Positions 36,244 to 48,646 are shown, counted from the stretch's first letter. The stretch: 64,000 nucleotides of DNA from Neoechinorhynchus agilis (GCA_051530055.1 CM121341.1:7440001-7504000), one strand, 5' to 3'. Translations and numbers: made by a program. Notes: generated by a model not told the origin, from the sequence alone.

Positions 36244-37080
36244 TCAATAAAATTTTTTAATTTTTCCTCCACATTAAAAAACATAAATAATTAAAAATCC
36301 ATCAGCAAGCAAATCATTGTTCAATCAACTTATCTTAAGATTATTTGAATTTAAACTTAAAAACAAATAAATTCCGTCGATTTTTCCTCCACATTAAAAA
36401 ACACGAACAATTCAAAATCCATCAGCAAATTATTGTTCAATCAACTTATCTTAAGATTATTTGAATTTAAACTTAGAAACAAATAAATTCCGTCGATTTT
36501 TCCTCCACATTAAAAAACACGAACAATTCAAAATCCATCAGCAAATCATTGTTCAATCAACTTATCTTAAGATTATTTGAATTTAAACCTAGGAACAAAT
36601 AAATTCCGTCGATTTTCCTCCACATTAAAAAACACGAACAATTCAAAATCCATCAGCAAATCATTGTTCAATCAACTTATCTTAAGATTATTTGAATTTA
36701 AACTTAAAAACAAATAAATTCCGTCGATTTTTCCTCCACATTAAAAAACACGAACAATTCAAAATCCATCAGCAAATTATTGTTCAATCAACTTATCTTA
36801 AGATTATTTGAATTTAAACTTAGGAACAAATAAATTCCGTCGATTTTCCTCCACATTAAAAAACACGAACAATTCAAAATCCATCAGCAAATCATTGTTC
36901 AATCAACTTATCTTAAGATTATTTGAATTTAAACTTAGGAACAAATAAATTCCGTCGATTTTCCTCCACATTAAAAAACACGAACAATTCAAAATCCATC
37001 AGCAAATCATTGTTCAATCAACTTATCTTAAGATTATTTGAATTTAAACTTAGGAACAAATAAATTCCGTCGATTTTTCG
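36244..37080. repeat. ~117-bp tandem array, seven copies, upstream of PARP2
   Basis: The unit starts ttcctccacattaaaaaaca and contains caaaatccatcagcaaat, gttcaatcaacttatctta and aacaaataaattccgtcga. Seven copies are nearly identical apart from the first. The array starts only ~215 bp upstream of the PARP2 start codon, and a single arm of the fold-back MITE family (aagattgtgccgaaatatcgga) sits between. No coding. Confidence 0.95.
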
Positions 37081-37979
37081 ACCAAAAACCAACTTCGTCA
37101 AAAAAAATCTTCAAACAAAATAATTAAAGAAAAAACGGAAATCATGCTAAGATGTTTTTATGATGATTTGCTCGATATCCAACGAATAAAAAGGCAAACA
37201 GATACCAGCAATAACGCCAGTTCAAATTTTTTAAAGATACTCTGAAATCAAGAATCAGACTTGGACGGATAACGAAGTCGGGGTGAAGGTTTAGACGGCA
37301 CGAAAGTAGCGTATAACGCACACAATTAGTCCATTTACTTTTGTCGTTCCATTTTAAGAAGGATTTCAAAATTATAAGATTATTTTATCGTTAGTTTTCG
37401 ACTTTTTAGTGACAAATTTGGAATTTTACGACGAGAAGATTTTTGTTTTCTTACAAAGGAAAATTCGAATAATTCATTAAATACAATATTTCAACACATT
37501 CGTGGCGCAATAATAACCTCAGATTATTTTCTGGAACTTTTTGAGCTTCAATTTAACTAACCAGTTGATACACGAAGTCGCCATCATATCGAAAACTCAT
37601 TTATTTGCGTGTACTTTGTTTGCAGCTCATTCGTAGTTCTGCAGTCAAAGAAACTTTAAGATTTAAGCACTCGCTTTTTTTGTATTATCCAATTTAGTCT
37701 ATTCTAAGAAATTTAAATCAAGCAACCGCTCTGGATCACTCATTTGCCGTCCTGGTGTAATCGTTCAAAGGACGGTTGCTCGTTGCTATTAATTTAACGG
37801 ATGATTTGCGTTCAATTGGTGCAGGTTTTCTGTTTCGTTTTTTTTCGGATATTAAATGGTGATTCTGTTAAAGAGATCAGAATTCGTAGTATGCATAATC
37901 ACGTTAGTTTTTATTTTTTTATTTTATTCGACCAAATGATGGACTCTATCCTCCTTCTTCAAGCTGATAATTTTGAAAT

Positions 37980-38432
37980 CTAAAGTACGAATCCCTCTTT
38001 TTATGATTTAAACAAATTATATCCCATAAAATGTGAATGATCCACCATTTCCTCCAAGCGGTCGACCGGATGATGGGCTCTATTTACCTTCCCCGTTTCG
38101 ATTATTTATAAATCTAAAGTACGAATCGCTCTTCTTATGATTTAAACGAATTATATCCCATAAAATGTGAATGTTCCACAATTTCCTCCAAGCGGTCGAC
38201 CGAATGATGGGCTCTATTTACCTTCCCCGTTTCGATTATTTATAAATCTAAAGTACGAATCGCTCTTTTTATGATTTAAACGAATTATATCCCATAAAAT
38301 GTGAATGTTCCACAATTTCCTCCAAGCGGTCGACCGGATGATGGGCTCTATTTACCTTCCCCGTTTCGATTATTTATAAATCTAAAGTACGAATCGCTCT
38401 TCTTATGATTTAAACGAATTATATCGTATAAC
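37980..38432. repeat. ~134-bp tandem array, 3.3 copies
   Basis: The unit ctaaagtacgaatcgctctt, then atttaaacgaattatatccc, then caagcggtcgaccg and ctatttaccttccccgtttc recurs three times with near identity, plus a partial fourth. It lies between PARP2 and the K+ channel gene and contains no ORF. Confidence 0.92.
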
Positions 38433-39008
38433 ATTAAGCGGAAATGAAGCATAAAATCGACGTTCCGCTGGTTTTATTTTCGGGTACTTGCGGAATAATT
38501 GGCTCTTGCTAACGAATGACTTGGTTTGTGTATGAAAAATCGGTCAAAAAATGCGATTCCCTTAGGATAGCGATTTGTATGTTGGCACATTGTTTGACGG
38601 TTAATGGCGCATAAAATATCTTAAGTAACAAAGCATCCTTCCACATATTTTAAATGAGCCCTTCTTTATGATGTAATGGATCGATATTATATCAGCATTT
38701 AAAGAAGACAGTCTAAGAGGGAATGCAACAGTCGTTCTGTTGTTAAACGGAAATGGGTTTATTTCTTTTAGTGCCATATTTGGTTTTATAATCAAATGTA
38801 TACACCATGGTCTATACAAAAGGAAACCCGAAAATTCGCACAACCTCTGAGACATAATGGAGTCTGTAGAAAAGAATCGAAATCTAATTATAGCCCACAT
38901 TCCTTTACTGTGTTTTCACAGCGATCATTTTTGTATCTCCGTTGCGACTAGCATGCAAACAGAGAAAACCCAAACTAAATGCGTTGATGAAGTGCTTTGA
39001 CTATTACC

Positions 39009-41205
39009 ATGAAACGAAAAAGTAGACGCACTCTGATCTTGGTGATCTCTATATCCATCTATTTAACTATTGGTGCTTTTCTTTTCAAACAGGCGGAGTT
39101 CGAGAATGCACGGAAACAACGAAACGCTTGGCAAAAACAAGTTAAAGAGTTTAAGCGTGTTTACAACCTCAGTGAAGATCAATTCAAAGAGATCGTGAAA
39201 CTCTTAAAACTTCAAAAACTGGTAGAAGCCCAGTGGGACTATGTCGGATCCTTTTACTTCGTTTCGGTAGTGCTAACACTTGTTGGTAAGTGAAGCTTAG
39301 TGTTTTTTTGTCTTGTAGTGTGAAGAATTATTGCTTCCTATTTTCAATTTTTTGCTCTTAATCCGGGTTTTGTGACAGGTTTAGTTTGCTTCATTATAAT
39401 CCTCACAATGTGCATTTTCTTTGCTAATTTGTTATTCCATCAGGAAGCAGCTGAAAGGTTTCGTGTTACATACTTAGATGATATATCATAGTGAAAGGAT
39501 TGATATCCTCATCGAAAACGTCTAAATATCCCATCACTTTATATCAATGATAAGTAGTCCGTCTCGATAATCGTCAAAAACTTAAAACAATGCTCAGTTT
39601 TATGTAACTGTTCGTTATTTTACCAATTAATTTTCCCAAATAGGTTATGGACATCAGACACCAAAAACACAACTTGGAAAAGTGGCTTTAATGATTTAAT
39701 CGAGAAGGGCGTTTTCACGGGCCAATGATGGAGCTAAACCACATTACTCTTAATTGATCCACTAAGTCATAAAGTGTAGCCATGTCCAGCGAGCTAGAAA
39801 ATATCAACGTTGGAACCCTTAGATCTCAGTGACTAATAAAAACGTTCTCGAAAAGTACTCGCAATTTAAGCTAAAAAATTATGTCAATATAAGCCCATCC
39901 TTTCTTTTTCTTAGTTTTTCCAACTGGGATGCAAAAATTCACTGATTTATTTCCCCGATATTTTACGTCGAATAATTCTGACATTTCCCCAAGGTTTTTC
40001 ATCGTTTGGAACTAGATGAAAGGAAGTTCCGGATTGGCAAAAGAAAGTATCTTTTGAAAATGTCGATATGCGAGGTACCGGGGAATGTGATTTGGATTAT
40101 TGTTTAGTTCTACACCTCGACAAACAAACTGATGATGAACCCGACGAGGTTCGAAACGTCTTTAATAAATAATCATTACCGGATGAAGGCTTCTAAACAA
40201 TAATTCTAAAGTATCTTTTCCTCCGAACATACGCCAGTGGCGTTGATTCTAGTTTTTATCTTTAAATTAATCATCGATAAAAAATCCTTCGGGTTAGTCA
40301 TAGTATGATTTTTGTGAAAATACTCCCGGAAATAGCATATTTGATTTATTGGAGATATTTCGAAGGAGGTAACCTCGCTTCATCAGTCATTGTAATTCAA
40401 AGGGACTCGCAAAATATCTCCACCAAAATCATATCTTTGTCTATAAACGTTAAAAAGCGTTGAAGAAGGGCCCTTCTCGAACATTGTTTGGTTGGAATTC
40501 CCCTTTCACTAAGTGTATTACAAATGATCGGCGAAGGAATGAACACGCTGGTAGTTCAGGTGATAAGTTCACTAAAAAAACGAATGATCCGACGAATGAA
40601 AATCGAAGGAGAGAATTTAGTGAGCGTGATTGAGCTGGTAATAAGTGAAGGAATTCTTATGTCGTCTATGGTGTGCATAGGATCTTACTACTTTAAACGG
40701 CACGAAAAATGGACACTGCTGGATTCAGTCTATTACTCCATAACCACGTTTACGACAATTGGATTCGGTGATTTTGTCCCTCTACGGCGCAGGCGATCTC
40801 TGTGGTATCTTTGGACTGGGGATAAAGAGAAATAGGGCGTGAAGCGTTTCCTTGGTGGGGAGATTAACGGGAATCATTACGCGATATCCAGAGAATTCTG
40901 TATCTAGCGGTCACGTAATATTCTCGATATCATTCCTCTTAACCGGACTAACGATTGCAGCTTCTCTATCTAACCTTTTGGTGCGGAATTTGATAGCGTT
41001 TTATAATGAGGAAAAAATGCTCGAAGCATTGAGGAAGCAAGCCGCGCTCAAGATCCATTTAAACATGATTGCAGCTGCAACTCTGAACATTCGAACAGAA
41101 GGACCATTCAGCGGCAGGCATCATCGCGGAGCGATTACTCTTGATCAGAAGGAAATCGGTATGAGGAAAAAGAAACGAAAGCGGTTTACAAAAATCATGC
41201 GATGA
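39009..41205 (+). CDS. Two-pore-domain potassium channel (K2P / TWK type)
   Basis: A background (leak) K+ channel subunit of the plasma membrane. ATG 39009 starts a basic MKRKSRR followed by TM1 (TLILVISISIYLTIGAFLF), then the long extracellular cap helices (QKQVKEFKRVYNLSEDQFKEI). A GT-AG intron (39286-39643) splits V-GYGHQTP, the first selectivity filter. TM2 reads LGKVALMIYCLVGIPLSLSV once a 781-bp inverted-repeat intron is removed. A cytosolic loop, TM3 (GILMSSMVCIGSYYF) and the second pore (ITTFTTIGFGDFVPL) follow. A GT-AG intron (gtatct...atctag, about 40815-40901) leads to TM4 (IFSISFLLTGLTIAASLSNLLV) and a basic tail ending ...RKKKRKRFTKIMR. Both filters are intact. The subfamily is undetermined; the GFGD second pore resembles TASK/TWK members. 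Confidence 0.93.
39699..40480 (+). mobile_element. TIR element acting as a non-canonical intron in the K2P gene
   Basis: Perfect 11-bp terminal inverted repeats, tcgagaagggc (39700-39710) and gcccttctcga (40470-40480), bound a 781-bp insert without coding capacity. Exon sequence flanks it within 1-2 nt on each side (..atgattta | a and aca | ttgtttgg..). Removing it exactly restores the K2P block GKVALMIYCLVGIPL, including the conserved Tyr. No GT-AG pair near the edges gives the right frame. Inside it are a gaggag..ctcgc palindrome (about 40345-40440) of the family seen at 12.7 and 60-61 kb, and a block (attaccggatgaaggcttct) also found near 600. Confidence 0.75.
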
Positions 41206-41237
41206 AATATACACTAATATTTATCTATAAAAAGAGA

Positions 41238-42541
41238 TTAAACTTCATCAGCCGCTCTTCGAATAATATTGCGAGCCATATAAATATCATTTGGGTCATC
41301 GACTCCATTTGCTCCGCCGTAATGAGTTGACATTGCTCCAGTTGGATTCATGTTCACACCGGCACGGTGCATACTTCTTAGGGTGTCTGAACAATAAGTC
41401 GGTCTTCCAAGGGTTGCTCTTCGCATTGTTAGAAGCGGACTAGAAGCTAGTCCGCCATTCCCGGATTGATATATATGCTAAGCATTTGGACTTATTTTTG
41501 GTTGAAAATTGACTGAAACACTCGAACCTGCTGTTGGTTTGACATTCCAGGGTTGAGAAGACGTCTTACGGCGTTAGGGTTGGAGTTAAACTTTCCGTAC
41601 GATTGAGTAAATGCGCAAGGTTGACAGCATTGAGACCAAGCAAAAGTTAAAATGGCACTTGCAAAGGCAAGAAGAGATTGAACAAGAGCAAGTATTAAGA
41701 TGGCGAAAGGTACAAAGTCCCATAATGTTAAGGCCTTCTCAGAACTTCTAAAAGAAATTGAATAGGGGCAACTTATATTAAGAATACATTAAAATGCTCT
41801 CACTTGTCGCTTAATAAAAAGGATTTCTGACTCGATCTTGATTGAGTTACTGAAAAAAGGTCGAGGACGACGAATACGATGTATACGATGGAAGCTGCGA
41901 AGGTCATCAAAAGACTTACACATACCAGTACCACCTAAATACACCAAATTAAAGAAAAATTGATTGACAAAAAGGTGAGTTAATTCGGTTGATCATTACA
42001 ATCAAGTCTTTCTGAATGTTAACATGTAGACAGAAGCAAAGAAACTCTAAATCCTCGCTCCAGTTTTAGGGGAAATCAGTAAATCACAAATTTCTGAGTA
42101 TATTACCTCCTATTTCATGTAAACCAATTGAATATTTTACACAACTACGAAAATCATTTCCAAAATGAAAGGCAATAAATTTCAAGTATGATTAGGAGAA
42201 ATCCACTAGATGCAAACAAAACTACAGAATAAAGAAACTAATTGAGAATAAAAGAGCCTTACAGTGCACGGTTTCCTTGTTCCACAATACAGTATGCCAA
42301 ACATGAATGGAATGAGTGTCTAAATAAAAAATTAAAGATTTACGTTCATTTTTTAAAGACTGATTACCATTCCAGCGGACCACTCTGGATACAGAAACCA
42401 TTGGAAGTGGATAGGTTGTACGTATCTCATAGCAAGGCTCATCATCACTTGTACAAGGCCAATGAGAAATAGAAACGCTGTTGTAATGCAGATAGTTTCG
42501 GATTGAACGAATACACGATGTGAGATTCCTCGGTTTTTCAT
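41238..42541 (-). CDS. Four-transmembrane protein, family not recognised
   Basis: From ATG 42541, exon 1 encodes MKNRGISHRVFVQSE and TM1 (ICITTAFLFLIGLVQVMMSL), ending ...YPEWSAGM before gtaatcag. A short exon (after atttttatttag, about 42310-42255) gives TLIPFMFGILYCGTRKPC; then come FASSGFLLIILEIYCLSFW (about 42205-42150), a TM segment VVLVCVSLLMTFAASIVYIVFVV (about 41935-41860) and a fourth (FVPFAILILALVQSLLAFASA, about 41725-41660). The tail is hydrophilic, reads WSQCCQPCAFTQSYGKFNSN and ends ...MARNIIRRAADEV with stop at 41238. The layout of four TMs with cytosolic ends resembles MARVEL/MS4A-like tetraspan proteins, but no signature is decisive. It lies tail-to-tail with the K2P gene, 32 bp between stops. 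Confidence 0.7.
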
Positions 42542-42544
42542 TAT

Positions 42545-45500
42545 CTAACTTCTAGAACTTGAGAGTTAAGACGTGTTTAGAAGAACCAGGGAATCTGATG
42601 TAATGGCAGAATAATTCTGACCATGACGAAAGTGACAGTGGAGAGAGAGGTCTATAATTATAGTTTATACGAGGCGCCTGGAGGAAAGAGGATATCTAGA
42701 CAAACAGCCATATCCAACTCTCCTTGCGAGTGCGATGTGTGTGTACATTGAGTATACGGCGAGGATACTTCTCTCAAGAGAGATGATGGAAAGTATAAAT
42801 CAACGAAAAATGAGGAGATGTACCCGTCAAAAGTGTGAGATTATCGGATGGCAACCAACGATTTGAAGTGATGTATTTTGTCATAACCAACAGGACTCAA
42901 CAATAATCAATGTGATCGATAACGAATGCTGGCTGGAGATTGGTCAATCTAATGATTGGTTTAGGCGAACCACTTAGAAAACGAAATGGTAAAGTTAAAA
43001 TTATGGTGAAGATGTTCCCCCCCCAGACCAAAATTCTAAATGTGAGATTTCCTCAGAATTGTTTCGCAATTCAGTTTGTTACTTTACTTTCATAAAAAAA
43101 GAATCTATGAATAAATTTTTTTTTGCAAATCTAATGATTATAGTAAATTGTGTTTTAATCTTTCAAATTTCCCCCCGGATTAAAAACAATGACCGCAATC
43201 ATTTATCTGTCCTCATTAATTGTTATCTATTACACTAAAGATCAAATACAATCTGATATAAAACCAAATTATTTTCAGCTATCCAATGTCGTTTTGGCGA
43301 TCTCCTTGAAGCAAGGATATATGGCTAAATGATCCGTATCTGTCCATTTATTTCTAAACTGCAAGGTAAAGAGTATTTAAGCGCTCGTGACCTCGTGTAA
43401 ATCTCAATAAGCTATTAGAAAAGCATTAGACGGCATTTAATAGACAAAAATAAGGATCTTTGTTATTATATATCAGGGAAAGAGAAATCTTATGTTACTT
43501 TCACGACAAATTTAATTGATTAAGTAATCGATTCTAAGTTGAGAATCACCTTTTTTACTTGAAAATAACGAATATTTGATCGAGAATTTGGGAGATTTCT
43601 ATTTGATCACATGAAACGGGAATTTTTCCTTTGAGATAAAGAATAGAAAGATTTCGCGTTATCCTATCGGGCAACCGACTTTATCGCCTTGGAACGCAAA
43701 GTAACGGCGAATCTGATAGCTAGCCTATACAACTCAAAAGGTTTACATAAATCCTCCTTATTTTACGTATCATTTTGGCGTACAAAATCGCATGATATCT
43801 CGATTTCCACTTGGTTAATGAAGTGAACTAAGGCAAGATATCGTCGCAATGTTTAGACGCACGATTAGTCAGGTTGCCTTCTAATCGTCCGATAAGAGTA
43901 AAATATTGATTTTAACAAAAAAAGCTTCAATTGTCGGACTCTGGTTGCAAAAAAGAGGTATTGGTGCCTTAGGTCCCATGGGAGCTCAAAAAAATCACGA
44001 TCATCGTCTCATTTCAACTACAAATAACCGGTACCATTGTTAGCGCCTGCCGATGTTATGGGATGAAATTTTGTAAATCTAATTATCTAAATAAAGTTTC
44101 CAATTGGAGATCGTGATCATGTAGTCTACTGGTCCACTAGCGCCGCCGCTACCCAACGCATGCACTTAACTGCATTACGGTACTGCCGCTGCTGCTGCTG
44201 CGGCGACTACGATGGCAATCGTTGAAAATTAGACTTGATAGAGCGCGTAGACTAGCATCTCGGACTGGCGAAACTAGGGAATGGTCATCAGATATTGTCA
44301 GGATTATCGCAGACTGTGTACTGGTGCACTAGATATGACAACGGTCTCGAAGTCTATGACCGTTGAAGATTGAGACCGTTCCTACGTTTCTCCAAGATTC
44401 AGTCTTGACTAATACCAAGCACATTAAGCTCCCCCTTTAGTCGGAACGCAGAAACCATTAAATTATACCGAATGCGCTTTTTTCTACCATGGAGGCGAAT
44501 TAAACCGGTTCGAGTTGGACCTCTTCGTTGTTGTTTTTTCACTTGAAGAAGGATGTCTTTTTGAAGAGTGCAAAAAGCGCGAGTGCAATCCATCGCTTAA
44601 TGGAGAAAGAGAGGTATTGTGTGCATATGCCATTCTTAGCTCTTCCATTCATCTTAAGGACTCTCTTCTTTGTAAGTACGCTGAAACAGGACAAAACTTA
44701 TCCATGGGGAATCGCGGCACTGCCTTGTTTATTCGCTAGCCCATAACAACTTGATTTTCCTTTTAAAAAAGGCAAAAAAACTCACGAACTTTTCAGTTTG
44801 GCTGATGGCAACTATAAAGCTATATGATATTCAAAAAGCCTAAATGACATGCTTTGATGTCTTTATTACCGACTGCTCCAGGCTGGCATTTAAGAAACAG
44901 TGACCACATTGTGCCTGCGGGGTGTCATCGTAGCTTCGGTAGTGGTCTCAGCCGATACAATTTCACTCTTGACTTTATAAGTCAGCCGTGAGACGGTGTT
45001 AAGAATTTAGACGCTTAATTGTACATGTGAGATTGTGGACTTCGCTAATGGTGTGGAAAATCCTCTTTTCCTATATATGGACAGTTCGTTCGATACGATT
45101 TGTTCGACAATCTGTTAATGAAATGCTCTTATCTTATTGCTTTTTTTTATTATCTCAGGAATCAACTATGGAAAGTGTTCAATGTTTAAATATTTTGACA
45201 TTTTACGACGATAAATGTATAATATTGGAGTTGGTTTCATGGCAATTTAAAACTCTTACATTGTTAGATAAAAAGAAAGATGGTAAATAGAATCAAAAAT
45301 CGTCTGAAGGCGGAGAATATCTTTTTGCAGTTTCGGAATAAAGAGCTTTTTCGCCTAATGTGGTTTTATGGGGTAAACTCTCTTTAAGGAAACGTGTGTG
45401 ACTTATGAGAAACAATAGTAATTTTATCTCTACGTTAAAATACCTTTTTACAAATGTATATCCAGAATTTAGCATTAGCTCGATTTACTCCACTTTTTTC

Positions 45501-46080
45501 CATCGCATTGTATAGCTGGTTAAAAATGGTTTATTTGGATCATTCCGAAAAATCTGACGAATGCTTATAAGGAATTTTCACTTCAACAGTTAAAAAGAAC
45601 ATTTAGCTTTATCATTGGCCTATTCGTAATAGCTGATAATAAATAAACGGTCTATTGATTCTTATCATTAAGATCGGCGTAAAATAGATTTGTTTGATTC
45701 GCGCCGATTTATTTTTGATTAATATTTGCCTTAAAATCATACCGATATCATTTGTGCTATAAGGTTAATGATTGATGAATTCTTGTTTTCGGCCTGCGAA
45801 TGGGACAAAATCTCCTTTTTTTATAAAGATGAAAAGGCTTCATTTAAATAGAAAAATATGTATAATTAAAACAAATTGAATTGCGCGCTCAGTTCAAGAT
45901 GCTTTGAGTGTACACGATCTTTAGCTTTTATAGTACTTTTCGCTACTTTTGTTCAAGAATCAATCGTCTCTCTGACTCTTTTTGCAAGTTCAATAATTTC
46001 TTATAAAACGAACTCTGAGATTTTGTATGATCTTTAATAAGCACGATCGACATTTCTAAACCTTTTCTAAAATAACTAAA
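42545..46080. other. Sparse region without a confident gene
   Basis: No conserved domain is recognised. A GC-rich patch with several short palindromes is at 44115-44395 (listed separately). A minus-strand stretch at 45385-45293 reads ESLPHKTTLGEKALYSETAK and ends RYSPPSDDF with a stop; it looks like a coding C-terminus, but no gene body could be joined to it. The rest is AT-rich. Confidence 0.5.
44115..44395. repeat. GC-rich patch with nested palindromes
   Basis: It contains ctggtccactag (44128) and its near twin ctggtgcactag (about 44321), a gccgctgctgctgctgcggc hairpin (44190s), and a 9-bp stem aacggtctc/gagaccgtt (about 44340-44378) with an internal second accgtt. The composition differs sharply from the AT-rich surroundings. 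It could be a decayed element or an RNA gene; no known class fits. Confidence 0.4.
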
Positions 46081-46082
46081 AG

Positions 46083-46211
46083 ATTTTTCATCCGCCATCG
46101 TCTTTAAGGTCTTCTTTAGCTTTCTTTAACCGCATTCGTTCTTGTTCACGTTCTTCTTTTTGCTTTTGAACTTTGTATCCGTTAAATAATTCCAAGAAAC
46201 TAGTTATCGCC
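46083..46211 (-). other. Probable coding exon of a small unknown protein
   Basis: The minus-strand frame FEAITSFLELFNGYKVQKQK, then EEREQERMRLKKAKEDLKDDGG and stop, looks coding (a hydrophobic helix, then a charged helix). It follows an acceptor (gaaattttttag). An upstream ATG frame, MFEHFNFLEFLKRQESALI (about 46318-46262), ends at gtaata, but GT-AG joining would put TGA in frame, so the link is unresolved. Confidence 0.3.
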
Positions 46212-46508
46212 TCAAACTAAAAAATTTCCTAGTGAAACATAAATATAATTTTTTTATTACCAATCAAAGCACTCTCTTGCCTCTTTAGAAACTCAAGAAA
46301 ATTAAAATGCTCAAACATTACACACGTTCAAGAAAGCGATTGCATTGTGCGTGCTTTCATCTAAAAGCTCAGGACCATTCGAACTTAGCCGTTAATGTAA
46401 TTCTGCTCCTTTTGCTCAAGACTTAATCGTTACCCTGATCCATATTTGTCCACTTTTCGTTTTTTTGGCTTCAAAGTCACGAAACTGATGTCTGTTTTTT
46501 TACGTTCA

Positions 46509-46581
46509 GCCCGGCTAGCTCAGTCGGTAGAGCATGGGACTCTTAATCCCAGGGTCGTGGGTTCGAGCCCCACGTCGGGCG
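46509..46581 (+). tRNA. tRNA-Lys (CTT)
   Basis: A 73-nt cloverleaf: acceptor GCCCGGC/GTCGGGC, A box TAGCTCAGTCGGTAGAGCA, anticodon loop ACTCTTAAT with anticodon CTT, and T arm CGTGG-GTTCGAGCC-CCACG. No intron. It appears functional. Confidence 0.97.
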
Positions 46582-46884
46582 ACCGCTGAACTACGGTACA
46601 AAGCTAAAGCTCCGGATTCGATTTATGAACGGCGATTTTCCAAGCGCACGCCGCGAAATTCATGGTAACCGACGCGGAATGATGCCAAACCTCACCTACG
46701 GGCCCCGTCACCTTGAAACATTCAGCGGAGAAGGAAATCCGAAATTTTTCCCTAAAAACTTTTTCTCTCAAACGTCGGTCATCAGCCACACAATCTTTCC
46801 ATCGTTTTCTCGACCTTTCATCAAAATCATAACTTTTACCACATTTCATCTTCCCTCAACTTCCACTCCTTTTTCATGTATTTC

Positions 46885-47050
46885 CCAATCTTCTCGGATA
46901 TCATAAACCGAAATGAACCTGAGGAAGACTCAAAATCGCAAACTCTCATACACCGACAAGACCTTCCCATTCGAGCAAACCCGTCGTCCAGTCCAAAATC
47001 AATAGCCACATTCATTTATCCTATCAAAACTCGAACTTTGTTTATTAGTA
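46885..47050. repeat. Second copy of the dispersed repeat seen at 207-560
   Basis: It carries cccaatcttctcggatatca, aacctgaggaa and the later caaaatcaatagcc..attcatttat..aaactcgaa blocks in the same order as at 211-560, in a more compact form (about 165 bp). Confidence 0.5.
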
Positions 47051-47397
47051 GAAGGTTTAATTAAACGCAAAATCGGACGGTGAGAAACCGAAGTTTGGAA
47101 TTTTTGTTTATTGGTCATTGAATTTTCTTTTATTTGTGTGCTTTGAAACGTAGACACCCGCGTACAGTTGGGCTTTTGAGAACTAATCCCAAATCCGGGA
47201 AACTCACTTCATTTTTACATTTCGTCACGATAGCCACATTGAAATCTTCTAATTTGCTTTCGCTATCAGCCTTATAAATCTGAGCTAATCACAAAGGAAT
47301 GAAACTATCAACAGGGCTCAGTCACTCAAATGCTGTGGTATTTATTTGCAATCACCATGTTTTCCCATTCGTCGATGATTAGCTATTCGCCACAATT

Positions 47398-47783
47398 AAC
47401 AATCTGATAAAAAGGAGCTGCATCTAAAGACCCGGATTATTGCATCTACACAAAGAAAGCTTAACCATTGAGCTCCAGGACGAAGAAACGAAAAAGCGCC
47501 GAACGCACTAAATCCAATGCAGGCCAAACAATTTTGGAAAGAAGAACGAAAGAACGTAAATATGCTTGAAGGAGAGGTACCGATGCCCGTTTTGAAATAC
47601 TCAACCATTTTACATGGGCAGCGATCTCGTGATAATGAAGGCCATATTCATTCGCCAGGTTGAAACAGTTGAAAGGATTGAGGTGGACTTTAAACTTAAT
47701 CTAAGAACAATGTGAATTTAACTATTCTCTACGCGTGGGAACTTTAATAAAAGGCAAAAGAATGTGCCGAAATATCGGATTTA
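47398..47783. repeat. Identical copy of the 386-bp segment at 26467-26852
   Basis: See 26467. Here the left flank is unrelated sequence (no open frame enters from the left), so this is the likely derived copy. To its right the sequence continues with a repeat-family tail (ttaataaatttctttatttt, ttccgccatac) that is also found near 62130-62155. Confidence 0.9.
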
Positions 47784-47957
47784 ATAAATTTCTTTATTTT
47801 TTCCGCCATACAAAAACAGTTTTTTACACTTGATAATCCAAAAAGAATTGGACCGAATTCTTCGTTTGGGTCCTCGTGAACACTCGATTTCTGATAGGTT
47901 AAATGAATGTTGATTATGGAGTGGATCACGGGTTCGGTTGGGTTCGAAATTCGGTGG

Positions 47958-48646
47958 TTATTCTTGTGAGGTTGGGTCTTTTTTCCTTTTCATTTCGGTT
48001 GATGGTATGGAAAAATGAGGTGGGGAAAGGATGAAATGAATTGGGATTACGATTGTTTCGCTCGTGTGAAAAGGGGACGACTTTAGAGTATCCGCTGATG
48101 AAAAGTATCGAATTATTCGTCTTAATTGTTGAGTTTTGGCAAATAAACACAAACCGATGTTTTTCCGTTGATTAACGGACAAGCTCTGCCTTCTACATTG
48201 AATTGAGATCTCGTGAAGCTTGGGCATTACTTCTTCCGTTTTTAGGATAAACAACTTTACGGCCACGACTCCCAATAAATGCGATTGATAATTGTTTTCG
48301 ATTTTGCAATTGGGAGACATTGCAGCGTATAATTGATCATTGGTAATTGCTGCCGTCCTTTTAATTATCGAATAGAATCTTGAAGTTTGCTCTAAAAATG
48401 TTTCATTCAAATTTGACTTGGACACGCTAAATCAATCCTTCTTCCTTTTTCACAAGAATCCTTAAGCGCTTTCACACGAATGGTGGTTCGGTAATCATTA
48501 ATTTTTATTGACAAAATACGGTTATTAATCGATCGCCGAAGGTAAAAAGCTTTTTGGCCGTTCATTTGAAAAGTCTTGAAATCTTCGTCTTGATAACTAT
48601 CGAAATCGTTCGTTAAATATTGATCTCGTTCAATTGTTCCCTTCAA
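47958..48646 (-). other. Possible unknown gene divergent from DDX51
   Basis: Two adjoining minus-strand open stretches look coding: ERDQYLTNDFDSYQDEDFKT...GQKAFYLRRSINNRI (48640-48410) and EQTSRFYSIIKRTAAITNDQ...LYAAMSPNCKIENN (48395-48290), continuing to about 47960. No ATG starts the first, and no phase-correct intron of normal size joins them. If real, it shares an ~80-bp divergent promoter region with DDX51. Function unknown. Confidence 0.3.

Noticed and set aside
28928-37080. CRISPR-like arrays at 29 kb and 36 kb
   Set aside because: Whole units repeat with no unique spacers and the context is animal nuclear DNA; these are satellites.
40800-40905. A second non-canonical intron in the K2P gene, between GFGDFVPL and TM4
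   Set aside because: A good GT-AG pair (gtatct...ctgtatctag) keeps phase and gives a reasonable loop length, so no special rule is needed.
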